Source: Chinchilla lanigera (lineage: Eukaryota > Chordata > Mammalia > Rodentia > Chinchillidae). Taken from it: a stretch of DNA of 64,000 nucleotides. Shown piece by piece: positions 1 through 10,909 of this stretch. The stretch lies in contig NW_004955417.1 of the NCBI RefSeq assembly GCF_000276665.1, positions 23,773,161 through 23,837,160 of the forward strand. Direction: 5' to 3'. The translations under genes were made by a program, and so were the position numbers. Each line of letters starts with the position of its first letter. Position 1 is the first letter of the stretch. Under the pieces are notes generated by a model. The model did not search any database and was not told where the DNA came from. It was given only the letters and a program-made list of their open reading frames with translations.

Positions 1-1230
1 ATAAGATTCTATTGCTCGTTAGTAGATCTCAATGATATATTAAAGTCTTGCTCTGCCTGTGTTTTCTCTCTGCTGAAGTTCTGCTCATTACACTGAGTCC
101 TTGGTATCTCCTTCTCAAAGCTTTGTGCCTTGCTTCAGGCGATGATCAAGAGTCACATCTGGTCTTTCTGGTCAATTTTAATGGCTGGTTCCAAGCTCAA
201 AGTAGCTCACACTGGTGAAAAATATGGGTTCTGTGACACTTCCTGTTTCCTTTGGTTGAATTCCCCTTTGCCTGGAGGAGCTTAAAACATATCCTGTTTA
301 ACCAATTACATTTTTTTGTATTTTCTCAATATAAGTAGTGAGAACACTTTGAAATACAAAGGACATTCTAAAATATAATTCATTTATTTTTGTTGTCATA
401 ATTGTTATAATATGATAAATAAAGGAGCAAAGGTTCCTTTCTGGGAGTAGAAGAAAGAATACCAGATTTGGAATCAGAAAACCCGAATTATAGTTCTAAC
501 TTTTAACTGCCTTAAGGTACATCCATCAGTGAGGCTCTGGGGACCTCATAATTCACATCCAGCTCTAAAGTTATATAATTTAAAGTTCAATAAATCACCA
601 GCAACTATCATCAGCAACTATCTCTCCACACGAGAGCAGATACCACCGTGCCCTCCAGGCCATCGGGACCCAAGTAGACAGGGACCCAAGCCAAACATCA
701 ATTCACTAGGAAATGAATGTGTGGGAAGTGGTGAGACCAAGGTAGTCCTGGCACATTTGCCACGCAGCCCGCACTGGAACAAATGCTTCACGAAGGCCAC
801 AATACTGTTTCCGCCCCAACTGAACATAATCTCCACAGACCATCGCCATCCTGCCACTGACTCCATTTCTTCAGAACACTTGCTATTTCTTCTGCAATTC
901 TAAATGTGTTTCACCTACAACTCAGAAAGAGTTTGGCTCAATTTATCACTTTGCATAGAATCAGCAGAAACGGTAATAGGGAATACTGTCAGTGAGAGAT
1001 GGCATGTATTTGTAAAGGACCAGAGTCTTTTGCAAAGGAGATGAAGGATTCAGAATCCTATCTAGAAGATATCTTTTGCTGCTGAAAATTTATGTCTGCT
1101 GTGCTTCTGCCTATCACTTGGCTAAGGGGTGGTTCAGGAAGCAGAGCCAGAGAGCACTGTGGGAAAAAACAGCTCATGCTCGAAGGAGGCCGGGCTCAGA
1201 CTTGCTTTCCCGGTGCCCGGCAATAACCCT
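1..1230. other. Intergenic, no feature recognised
   Basis: AT-rich sequence downstream of EXT1. Open frames at 529-903 (+) and 618-866 (-) overlap one another, have no family resemblance and are treated as chance. No repeat could be named. Confidence 0.5.
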
Positions 1231-1588
1231 GTTATGAGTTGACGTGTGTTCCTTCCAAACCTGTATGTTGAAACCTGAATTCCTAGTACTTCAGAATGTA
1301 ACTGTGTTTGGAAAGAAGGTCTTTGGAGAGGTGATTAAGTGAAAATGAAATCCTTGTCTCTAATTCAGCATCACTCGCATCTTTACAAGAGGAAATTTGG
1401 ACACAGGCATAGAGGGAAGACCACATAAAGACACAAGAGAAGCCAAGGAGACAGGATTCAGGATGAAACAAACCCACCAACACCTTGATCTTGGGTTTCC
1501 AGCTTTCAGATATGAGGTAATACATTTTTATTGTTTAAGTCAACTACTCTGGCATTTCATTATGGTAGCCTGGCAAACGCATACAATA
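1231..1588 (+). repeat. Old MLT1-type (MaLR) LTR, sense
   Basis: The order of blocks matches MLT1-like LTRs: 'tgttgaaacctgaattcct', 'gaaatttggacacaggcata', 'agaagccaaggagacag', 'caccttgatcttgggtttcc', then a 'tttattgtttaagtc' block and a terminal 'ctggcaaacgcatac'. It is strongly diverged and no partner LTR is seen, so it is a solo or truncated copy. The subfamily is from memory and may be wrong. Confidence 0.6.
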
Positions 1589-1597
1589 TCAAGGTCT

Positions 1598-1665
1598 TAG
1601 AAAAGTGTCTGGCATGCAGTAAGTGTTCAATAAATATTTGTTGACTACATACATGAATAACAGGA
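1598..1665 (+). repeat. L2/MIR-type 3' end fragment
   Basis: Contains 'gtctggcatgcagtaagtg' followed by 'ttcaataaatatttgttgac', the standard 3' end shared by L2 and MIR elements. Only the tail is recognisable. Confidence 0.6.
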
Positions 1666-1669
1666 GCAA

Positions 1670-3555
1670 CTGCCAGCTGACACTCAGCTTTTAATGAAAG
1701 CCAATCTCAGATATATTCGGCACTCAACTAGACATTTACTGACAGCCAGCAAAACCCAGCTACGTACACATGTCTGGAAGCTCTCTGCCCTTTTTGAAAT
1801 TTAAAAGATGCTTTGCATAAAAGGTCACTGGGACAAAGGCAGCAGCATTCCAGCAGCAGAGTATGTCTGATGTCCATCGTCCATCAGAGTCAGAATGAGA
1901 GCCATCTAGATGTCAAGAACGAAAGAAGCAGCAGCTGTTTTCATCCCTGAAGCAAAAGGTGCAAATGAGGTGGCCACATCACTGAGTCCTGCTCAACACA
2001 AACCTCTCAGCCTATCTAGAGGGAGCGAAGGCCATAGGTAGACATGTTACATCAGGATGGTCAACTTTGATGGTCCCTAAACACCATAGTACAGCCTGAG
2101 ATTTTCCAAAGCTTTTTCCCATTCTCTCCTTTCCTGGACATGGACACCGAGGTTATGGCAGGGAAGCAATCTGCCTACAGTTTCTGATCAGCTAGTGGCT
2201 GTATCAGGGAAGCTGCCTTTCAGAACATGGAACAGCAATAATGATTCAAACAGCTGTCAAGCATGAGGGCCTTTGCTTCCCCACACAGCTGCAAGTCTAA
2301 CAGCATAATCCAGGATGCCTTTATCTAGAAGCTGCACCCTGTGCACAAAGCCTCAGACTCCTTTTGATTGACATGCAGCATTTCAGTACTGCCCGAGAGA
2401 CAGCCTTCTCATGGCCATAGCTTGGTGGGTGTTTCTTCCATATTTTGTAGATGGAGTAACATTTAGGTGTTGTTAAAGGATGAGAAGAACCATCTCAGGC
2501 CCCTCCTCATTTCTGAGGGGCCCAGTTTCAGCACACATGTCCACTCACAAGCCAATCACTGTTGGGGCAAGAGGATTACCATAAGTCAAGCAGACACATT
2601 TCTCAACCATAGAAACGCTTCTCTCTTAAGGAAGAAGCCGTAATGTACGTGACAGGAGCAACTAGCAATGACCACTACGGCGACCCAGTTGGGACAAGAG
2701 CCAGGTTTTTCCTGTCTACCATATCATTATTGTCTCAAACTAAAACCCACAGGTAAATAAGAGAGTGGTTAGTCACATTGTCAAACAACTTCTTTCTTTA
2801 AAAGGGGCAATGTATTTTCTTTAAATAGTGACTCTCTCACGAGTAATTTTAAAAGGTTATAATATAGGAAGTTGTGATTTTCCTAAGGTTTTCTTATGAT
2901 CATAGGCCCTGGAAGTCAATTGAGATCTTCCCACATGAAAATCATGCCCTCTCTTACTCCACCTCTCAGTACATTCAGTGTAATTGGGGCCACTCCAGAA
3001 ATGCTAAAAGCCACTATTTTATTACAAACAGTATTTTGCTGCTCGTTAAAGTAGATACATTACACTTAATGAAAGCTCGATAAGTTATCGGCAAGCATTC
3101 TCAGGAGGAAACCATCGTGATTGCTACTCTCAGCTGCAGAGCAGCCTCCAGGGCTGGGGAGGGGCCCATGGGGAGGCTGCTGCTTCTACCTACGGATGCC
3201 TAGGCACTGCAGTTGCCTTCTTTGAGCCCGGCCCACCAGGAAATTGATTCTGATCCTTTGGCTCAGAGAAGCTGCCTCTTCTTTAGCTTCTGCAGCAGGA
3301 AGAAATAAAGTCAACTGAAGAATTTAGAACTATATGTGGGCTTTACTGTATCTTGAATCCCAACCCAGAAGGGCCCACTAGGAAAGCTTCATATGCCACC
3401 CCATAATACTTGAGCTCCTAGTATAGCAGGGTATACTAGAAAGTGTGAGATTTCATGGGGTAGAAGGATGTGGCTCAGGAAGAAGAAGGGGTGATGTGCC
3501 CCAAAAGATAAGAGGCACTATGAGTAATCCCAAGTCTAGCTACAAATCTAAATCT
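1670..3555. other. Intergenic, no feature recognised
   Basis: About 1.9 kb of mixed-composition sequence. I see no exon-like frames, tandem repeats or nameable transposons. A short frame at 2874-3083 has no protein resemblance. Confidence 0.45.
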
Positions 3556-3559
3556 CAAC

Positions 3560-4250
3560 ACAACTCTCAAGGCAGTTTTTCGCACTCAACTTTATGTTGC
3601 TAACGTCTTCATTATCTGTCAGTCACTCAAGTTTGAAGCCACATAGTTACATCGAACTCCTCCCTCACCCCATTCCTAATCAGCTGTCAAGACCTGTCCA
3701 CTTTATCTTTTCCACTCCTTTCTGCCTCTTCCTCTCCATTCTATATGCTGTCATCCAAACTCAGACCCCATTAACTCTTTCTCGGGATACTAAACTGGCC
3801 TCATCCCTGGTCTATCCATCACACACCTCCCTGCTGCCCTACCACCCTACTGATTTCTGGATTGATTTTCATAAGATGCAACACCAATTTTGTCGTTTCT
3901 CTGCCCATTCACAAATTTCAATATGTCTACTTTTCTTATAAAGTAATTCCTTTCCTGGGTTTCAAGATGTTTGGTATTCTGATACTCTCGGCCTCAACTT
4001 TCAAACCCTGTGTGTACTCATTCATACAAGGCTTCTCAGGGTTCTCCAAGTGTATTCCACATTTTCCTCTCTAGCTCCTACTGCAAAGCACTGTGTGCCT
4101 TGACCCTCTCAAATCCACATTTCGACCTGCCACCCCTCTTCTTTGATCCAGCTCCAATGTTGTGGCCTTGGAAGTGACACTTACTAATTGTGACCTCTAT
4201 ATTTTCTGAAAATCCAGAAAGCAATATTCTCTCCTACTGCGCTGACATTT
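3560..4250 (+). repeat. L2/CR1-like LINE fragment, sense
   Basis: C/T-rich sequence with the run of short clauses typical of the 3' half of L2/CR1 LINEs ('tgtcaagacctgtccac', 'cctccctgctgccctacc', 'ccaatgttgtggccttgg'). The open frames at 3594-3941 and 3862-4074 fall inside it and are best explained as decayed LINE sequence. Highly diverged. Confidence 0.5.
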
Positions 4251-4294
4251 CTATTTTTTCAAATATAGGTCATGACTTTCCCACTATATTAAAT

Positions 4295-4500
4295 TTATTG
4301 ACACCCTAATTCAACAAATATTTATTGAAAAGGCTACTGTTGCTGCTACAGGCTAGAGGTACCATAATAAATGTATAAAGCAAGTGAAAACTTTTGCCTT
4401 TTAGGGATTACATTTTATTTGAGAAGAAAAATAAGATTAAGAATAAAAGTCTATAATATGTTAGTGGTAAGTGATAAATTAGAAAGATAAATCTGGGACA
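4295..4500 (-). repeat. L2 fragment, antisense
   Basis: Begins 'aattcaacaaatatttattg' and continues through a 'taccataataaatg' and 'gggattacattttatttgag' order, which is the reverse complement of an L2 3' end. Old and partial. Confidence 0.5.
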
Positions 4501-4587
4501 TGTTAGCATAAGATGTTTTACAATTTACCTGTGATCAGAGAGTCACCCCTTGAAACATGGCCTGGGTAAAGAAGAATTCTGCAGTCA

Positions 4588-4617
4588 AATGCTCTACCAC
4601 TGAGCTATATCCCCATA
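4588..4617 (-). repeat. Short ID/tRNA-SINE 5' fragment, antisense
   Basis: 'ctctaccactgagctatatc' then 'ccca' is the reverse complement of the A-box end of an ID-type SINE. The rest of the element is missing. Confidence 0.5.
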
Positions 4618-4805
4618 AAGGGGGATTCTGCAAGAAGGGAGAGGAACAATTCTGCAGATGACTCGCGGAAGAGCAGAGGCAGAGACCTTGGAGTTGAAGA
4701 TTGCCTAGCATGGTCAATGGACTGGCACGAGAACTTAGTAGGGAGCAATAATGTGTCTTGGATGTGGAGATCTTGTTGAACAGCAAAAATGGAATTCCCC
4801 CAAAG

Positions 4806-5361
4806 TATGAGGTTTGCTAAAAAATACATTGAGTGTTTACCTTCTAAAAATTTATTAGAGTAGAAGACACATTGCCATTAATCCCCCTCAAAATACTCCC
4901 CTTTGCTTCTAACATAGTTATCTCTTCACTCTTGTCACTTTATGGAGCAGTTCTGGAAGTCCTCTTTCATGACTGCGTTGAGATGTGTTGCTGTGGCTGT
5001 TTTAATGTCCTGAACTAACTCAAGATATTGGCTTTCATGATCATTTTGATTTTGTGGAAAAGCCAGTATTTGCATGATACCTAATCTGAAGAAAAAGGAG
5101 GTTGAGGACACACCATCATATTTTGACAAAATTTTCCATAAATATTCTTAATATATTCAGAACATTCAGGCAGCCATTAAAAGATACTCATGAAAGAGGA
5201 CTTCCAGAGCTGCTTCAGAATGTGTCAAGAATGATGAGATAAATGTGTTTGAAGTAAGGTGGAGTATTTCAAAGAGGACTAATAGTAATGTGTCTTTCAC
5301 TGTTATAAATTATTTTTACTTTTATTTAGCCATCCATTGTATTCTTTGATCACACCTTGTA
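4806..5361. mobile_element. Fold-back mariner-like non-autonomous element, copy 1
   Basis: A 556-base element bounded by TA at 4806-4807 and 5360-5361. The left end 'tatgaggtttgctaaaaaat' and the reverse complement of the right end 'tacaaggtgtgatcaaagaa' are terminal inverted repeats. The two arms stay inverted for about 170 bases: left 4806-4972 and right 5188-5361, including a perfect 20-base inverted match at 4953-4972 and 5188-5207. The minus strand of the left arm and centre keeps a fragment resembling the end of a Tc1/mariner transposase (DIKTATATHLNAVMKEDFQN). It is non-coding now. A second copy lies at 62453-63143. The family name is unknown to me. Confidence 0.7.
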
Positions 5362-5689
5362 GACATGAAATAGAATAAAATATATTGAATTACTGAATGA
5401 AACAGAATATACTGAATTATTGAATTTCTCTTTTATTCCTTCTGCATTTTTAGGTTTACAAATTGAGCCCTTTTTCCTCCTGAATAACTCTCTTTTATTC
5501 TTTTCAGGCTACTGGAAATAAACTTGCATGATTTTGTTTGGGATTATCTTTATTTCATCTTCTATGGGTATTTTTTTCAAGGTAACATATTCTTCAATGG
5601 AATCATTTGCTTTCATAAATGTCCTTTCCATTGTCTTCTATAATACATACTTCCTATCAATAAGTCAGCTATATGGCAAAACAAAGTTT

Positions 5690-6295
5690 ATAGTCTGATC
5701 TTTTTTATTCTTTAAACTTTGCTATTTTTCACCAGGCTCATTTTGAAGTATTTTTCTCTGTATTTGTTTTGCTTGAGATTCATAGAGATTTGTATCTATG
5801 AGTTGATATCATTAATTAATTTTGAGAAATTCTCAATCATTTTCTCTTTACATATTGTTCTGCCCATGTTTTTCTCAGCTTTTCTTATAAGGTTTCATGC
5901 ATTCACTCTTTTTATGATTCCATGGTACATTTATTGGCACATTTTTTACACTTATTATCATGCTTCTTATTCTTTCTTTGATTTTTGTTTCTGTTTCTCT
6001 CCATACTCTAGATTTGTGTATTGAGTTAGATTATGTCATTTACTGATAATCTCTTCATCTTCATTCAGTCTGTTAGTTTCTATTCACTTTCTTCAAAAAA
6101 ATTTGCATGGTAAAACTTTCCATATTGTAAACTATTTTTATAAACATATTAATCATAGTTATTTTAAAGTTCATATCAGACTAACTTTAATTTTGGATCA
6201 TCTGCCATTCATTTTTCTCTTTGTCCAATTTTGGTAGAATTTATAATGTTGGATATGAAAAACTATAGGTACTTGGGATGATATTTTTTCTTCAG
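5690..6295 (-). repeat. Old L1 LINE fragment, antisense
   Basis: T-rich sequence with blocks such as 'gagattcatagagatttgta', 'gagaaattctcaatcatttt' and 'ctccatactctagattt', which recall the antisense of ancient L1M elements. The same style of sequence recurs at 14870-15680. The frame at 5719-6024 is a by-product of T-rich composition. Confidence 0.5.
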
Positions 6296-6568
6296 AGAGG
6301 ATTCACTAAATCATATGGCAGGTAGCTGAAAGAGGACATTTTCCCATTAATTATTTCTGCCTAATAAAATCACAACAAAAGTTAGTCACATTAAAATACA
6401 ATAAGCATTTATCATATTCATGCTTATATGTCAGGATTTCAAACAGAACCCAGCAAGGCTATCTTGGTGCTGCTACATGCTGTCTATGATCACAGCAGAG
6501 GTGATCAAATACCTGGAGATGATTGGAACAACTTAAATGGAGCCATTTGTCTGAGGTCTCTGATTTGC

Positions 6569-6732
6569 TGTGGTTTGGTTTGATTTGGTTTGGTGTGAGT
6601 TGGGTTGGCTTGGGGTTGGGTTGGGCTGGGCTGGATTGGATTTAGTTGGGTTTGGTTGGGTTTGGTTGGGTTTGGTTAGCTTGGGGTTGGGTTTGGTTGG
6701 GCTGGGTTGAGTTGGGTTGGGTTGGGTTTAGT
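6569..6732 (+). repeat. G/T-rich minisatellite (GGTTT/GGGTT units) with G-quadruplex motifs
   Basis: About 160 bases made only of short variants of ggttt, gggtt and gggct on the plus strand. Four G3 runs with 2-base loops occur at 6612-6630, and another set from 6699 to 6726, both fitting a canonical G-quadruplex. The minus strand therefore has long overlapping frames encoding Pro/Gln/Asn/Thr-rich peptides, which are artefacts. It lies in intergenic sequence. Confidence 0.85.
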
Positions 6733-6739
6733 TTCCATG

Positions 6740-8145
6740 TGGTGTCTGTTGGGGAGCTGGCTCCATTTCTTACATAATGTGACTTGGATTGAGAGGGCTG
6801 GAAAAGATGAGAACTGGCTGGAGTCACTTTCCACACTGTAGTCTCCACTTGGTAAGGCTTCTTTGTTGCAACTGTCCTCCTGTAGAGTGGGCAGGTCAAC
6901 AGAGAATATTCTTAAGGTTCTATGTGGAAGCTTCATGACTTATTTTCATCTTGCAATACCAGAAGCCTCTTTCTGGGCATATTTACAGCACATTTATAGT
7001 TGTGCAAGATTCATGATAATGGGAATTGGCATCAGAAGAGAGACAAATGGATGAAATAGACTATGTCATTCTAATTAACAGATTCAAGGCTGGATTTCAG
7101 ACATCAACAATTTTGTCTATTTCTTTTGACTTCAGTCATGGAATTTAGGCCTTTAGGGATACAAACTGAGGATCTAGGATACATAAAAGGCCTCTCTATT
7201 TTTTTGGGCACTGGAATACTTCTGCCTCCCTTGAAAATGCTCCTATTTCTTCAAACATATTTTTGAGCTTTTTTCATTTGCTCTTAATAGTGGTTTTGAT
7301 CCACTTCATGCTATAGTGCCATATTCAGAAGTGGAAGTCCGTAACTTCAATTTGAATGATGTTCTCTGGTTCTTGTCTTACAACACTATCTGTTCTGTTC
7401 CTGGCCATCCTATTCTCTTACTTTGTGATGTATTTTCACATATGGAATTTTTTGTCCTTACACTCACTCTCCAGCTTTGGCATGAATTATATTCCTGTTC
7501 TATCAGGATCATACGTCCTTAGTCTTTTATGATGACACTGTCTATATTTCTTATGATGTCTCAGAAACAAATTCCATGTCAGAAAACTTACAGTCATAAG
7601 CCTTAATTAGAGCTAGAGCTACACTTTGTAACTCACCATGGTCTATGGATCAGGGCCAGGGTGTATGCACAATAGGGGTCTTTCACATCCTACCCATGGC
7701 AGAAGACTACAATGAAGCATGTCCCAGACGTACCTAGAAGGTTATTCTGTGTTCTTATTCTTGACTCATAATTTGGTGCATGGGTTTAAGATTTCTGCTT
7801 TGCATGCCAAGAACCAAAGTAGTAAAAATCTAACCTCTTTAATAATAATAAAAAGTGTTAATACTCCTTTCTCTCTTCAGAATATAGTAATTTTTATTCC
7901 ATGTTGCTAAATATACCAATGGATGAACACCACACATCTGTTGGTATGAACAAGAAAATAAATGTCAAAGAACAGAAAGGGTACAAGGGCTTCAGCTTCC
8001 CAGTTTACCTGTTTGTGTTCTTTCCTGAGTTCTAGGCCTGCCCAGATGGATGTCATATGCAGCCTCAGAACTTTTCCACATTAACAGAAAGAATTAGGGC
8101 CTCAGATGACAAAGCCTTTCCTTAGGGAGACCTCCAGCAGAGAGG
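6740..8145. other. Intergenic, no feature recognised
   Basis: AT-rich, 1.4 kb. Parts (7200-7560) have the look of an old LINE in antisense but I cannot assign it. Small frames at 7316-7522 and 7719-7910 are not supported as genes. Confidence 0.4.
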
Positions 8146-8147
8146 TC

Positions 8148-8190
8148 TTGTGTGTGTGTATGCGTGCATGTGTGTGTGTGTGTGTGTATG
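8148..8190 (+). repeat. (TG)n microsatellite, interrupted
   Basis: About 20 TG units with 'ta', 'cg' and 'ca' interruptions. Confidence 0.9.
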
Positions 8191-8657
8191 AATACTAATA
8201 GTTTGGTAGATAATGGTCTTTTATATAATTTTCCTTTTTTTTTTTAGTTTAGGAATTTTTCTAAAAGAGAATAAGACTTCAGTTTAGTTAGCAAGATTTT
8301 GGCCTTGCTGATAGGGACTTCACTAATTACTTTCCATGAAATGAATAATAGAGTGACTCCTGGAAGCAAGCATGTCTTCTTTTGCAGGAAGCAACAACAA
8401 AACAAAACACAAACAAAAGCCAACCTTTCTTAAACAAACATCGAAAGGAGAACTTCCAGTTGGGAATGTGAGAAAGTAGATTCTCATTTTTACTTCCTGC
8501 CCTGGATTCCTCAGAGCAGACCATAAACAAGGACCAGTAGGTTCAAAAAGATTTTTACTCAAGTTAGGACATAGTGAAGAAAACAAAAGAGGGATGGATT
8601 GAGCTAGTGTGATGGATAAGACAACATTTTCTCCCTAGGCTCAAAAACTGAGTTCCA

Positions 8658-8880
8658 GCTGGGCTTGGTGGTGCACACTCATAATAATCCTGGCACTCTG
8701 GGAGGAAGGCTGAAAGACTGCAAGTTCAAGGCCAGACTGGGTAACTTAGTAACTTCACAAGAACCTGTTTCAAAAATTTTTTTAAAAAGGGCTGAGAATC
8801 CAGCTCAGTGCAAAGTACCTCAGATAAATTCCCAGTGCCACCACCATCGACAATACCATCACCAAAAAAGAAAAAAAAAA
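8658..8880 (+). mobile_element. B1-dID fused dimer SINE
   Basis: The first half is a 7SL-derived B1 ('gctgggcttggtggtgcaca', 'ctgggaggaaggctgaaaga', 'caaggccagactgggtaac'). It is followed by an A/T linker and an ID-like tRNA half ('agggctgagaatccagctca' ... 'cagataaattcccagtgcc') and an A-rich tail. Such B1-ID fusions are reported from squirrels, dormice, beavers and guinea-pig relatives. It supports a non-muroid rodent host. Confidence 0.8.
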
Positions 8881-8905
8881 GAAATCAATTCCATTAACAC
8901 ATATT

Positions 8906-9285
8906 TCTTAGTTACTTTCCTTTCATTGCTGAGACGAAAATACCCAACACCCAAAGTTAAAGGAGGAAAAGTTTATTTATCTCACAGTTTGTGGAGGTTC
9001 CAGTCGCTGGCTCCAAGGCACAGTGGTGCATGACAGAGGGGCAACAGTTCATGGCAGACAAAAAGTACCAAAGCATCAGGGACCTTAAAAGTGTCTTTCT
9101 GCCCCTTTTATCTTATCCACACTACTTAAGGTGGATAGCACTCACACCCTTAACCCTAGTGCCTTTGAGCCTAGCATTGAACTATGAATCAATCCCAGTG
9201 TCACACACTCTAGCTCCAGTCACCTCTGAGAAAGCTCCATCTATGACTGCACGAAGCTTTGGGAGGCATCTAGATGCAATCCATA
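8906..9285 (-). repeat. MaLR 3' LTR
   Basis: About 380 bases, antisense, direct-repeat partner of 10521-10908. The plus-strand start 'tcttagttactttcctttca' corresponds to the LTR 3' end. Contains open frames at 8665-9033 and 8991-9374 only by chance. Confidence 0.75.
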
Positions 9286-10520
9286 TTATTCCATCCCTGG
9301 TCCCCCCAAAAGTCATGCATATCCCCTTATGCAAAAAGCATTTAGTCCATCTCCAAGAGTGGCCAAAATTCTAACAGTTTAAGTATTGGTAAAAAGTCCA
9401 AATCTGTGGCAGCTGGGAGGTTCTGGTTCTGCCCCTATAGAACTACTGGTGATTGTAGGTCCCATAGCTTCTCTCTTTGGCCTGCTTTACTCCTTCCTAG
9501 TAGTTTTCCTCAGATGATCCATGTTCCTGGCTTCTCCAAACTTCTGAGATCTTTACTGCACCTTTGTCTTTGCACTCACAGCTTTACATACTGCTCTCTC
9601 AGGGGCACGGTGCCTGGACTCCCAAGCCTTATTCTGAAATCTGGGTGGAAGACTTCCTGACCCTACAACTCTTGTATTCTTCATGTACTTAAAACCAGTA
9701 CCATGTAGATGATGCCAAGGTCTGCTGATAGCTAAGCAGTAGTTAGGCCTTCTTTTCTCTTGGTTGTAGTGGTCCAATGCCTATGAACCAGATCCCAAGG
9801 AAAAACTTCTCTAGGGTGCCACCATTCTGGAACATGGTGCTCTGGGGCTTTCTTCTCAATTCTTTCACTTTTACACCTCTGAGGTTGCAAAGGGTTGAGT
9901 CTTGATGCTTCTTTTCTATTCTCCTCAGACCACCTTTTCTATTTTCCTATTTTTTCTCAGGAATCAAGATCTCCTCTGATCTATCTTTGCAGTCCACAGC
10001 TTTACTGGAGCTTCCTTCCTGGCCATACAACATTTTAAATCATTCTTCTGGTCTCCTTGCTCTTGATTCCCAACATAGATCTGGCTAAAAGCCTGCAACA
10101 GTAGCCATGCCATGGTCTCAACATTAGACTGTCTTGAAACTTCCTCTGAAAGATTAATTTGTATACTGCTCTTAATCTTAATCTCAGGCAAAGTCTCTGA
10201 CTATGAGCAAGGTGCAAACAAACTTTCTGCCAAGGTATATCACTCATTGTTTGGAGTCAAACAGCCAATGTGGTCCTTTTTACCAGCAGAAAACTCCCCA
10301 GCCTGGTCTTAATCAGCAGGAATTCTATCAGCCTTCTGGTCTTCTGAGCTCTAGCCAGAATCTCCCAACAAGTTCAGCCTAAGGCATTCTAGCTCTAATT
10401 TTTCATCCAGCATCTCTGAACCTTTCCAAACTCTTCCCATAAGCCAGTCCCAAAATGTTCCTGAACCACACAGTTAAATACAGTCACAGCAATAACCTCA
10501 CCTCTCTGGTACCAAATTCT

Positions 10521-10908
10521 GTCTTAATTTTCTCTTGCAGAGACAAAATACCAGACAACTAAAGTTAAAGAGGGAAAGGGTTTTTTCTTAGCTCACAATT
10601 TGTAGAGGGTTCAGTCAATAATCAGCTGGCTCCAAGGCAGGGTGGCACATGACAGAGGGGCAACAGTTCATGGTAGACAAAAGGTACAAAAGCAACAAAG
10701 GACCTTAACAGTGTCTTTCTGTTCCTTTTATCTTATCTAGACTACTTAGGGTGGGTAGCATTCATACCCTTAATCCTAGTGCCCTTGAGCCTAGCATTGA
10801 ACCATGAATCAATCCCAGTGTCACACACGCTAGCTCCAACCACCTCTAAGAAAGCCCCGTCTATGACTGCATGAGGCTTTGGAGAAGAATCTAGATGCAA
10901 GTTATAAC
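10521..10908 (-). repeat. MaLR 5' LTR
   Basis: About 390 bases, antisense, partner of 8906-9285, preceded on the plus strand by 'ggtaccaaattc', the MaLR primer-binding junction. Relative to the other LTR it keeps an extra 8 bases (near 'caataatcagct'). Confidence 0.75.
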
Positions 10909-10909
10909 A

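Larger units (their letters stand above)
8906..10908 (-). mobile_element. MaLR retrotransposon (LTR-internal-LTR), antisense
   Basis: A complete-looking non-autonomous MaLR-type element read on the minus strand. The 5' LTR is at 10521-10908, the internal part at about 9286-10520 and the 3' LTR at 8906-9285. The two LTRs share long blocks, for example 'catgacagaggggcaacag', 'gagcctagcattgaac' and 'tgaatcaatcccagtgtcac', with many substitutions and an 8-base gap. Just inside the 5' LTR the minus strand reads 'gaatttggtaccagagagg', as in THE1/MST/MLT primer-binding regions, and a G-rich tract precedes the 3' LTR. The internal region has no retroviral protein frames, which is normal for MaLRs. 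Confidence 0.8.

Noticed and set aside
6569..6732. Interstitial telomere array
   Set aside because: The units are ggttt/gggtt/gggct variants, not a regular ttaggg array.
6642..6936. Pro/Gln/Asn/Thr-rich frames on the minus strand
   Set aside because: They are the translation of the G/T minisatellite in two overlapping frames; no start context, splice sites or family resemblance.
8906..10908. Spaced direct repeats that might suggest a CRISPR-like or segmental duplication
   Set aside because: There are only two copies with LTR-type ends, a primer-binding junction and MaLR internal layout, in a mammalian genome.
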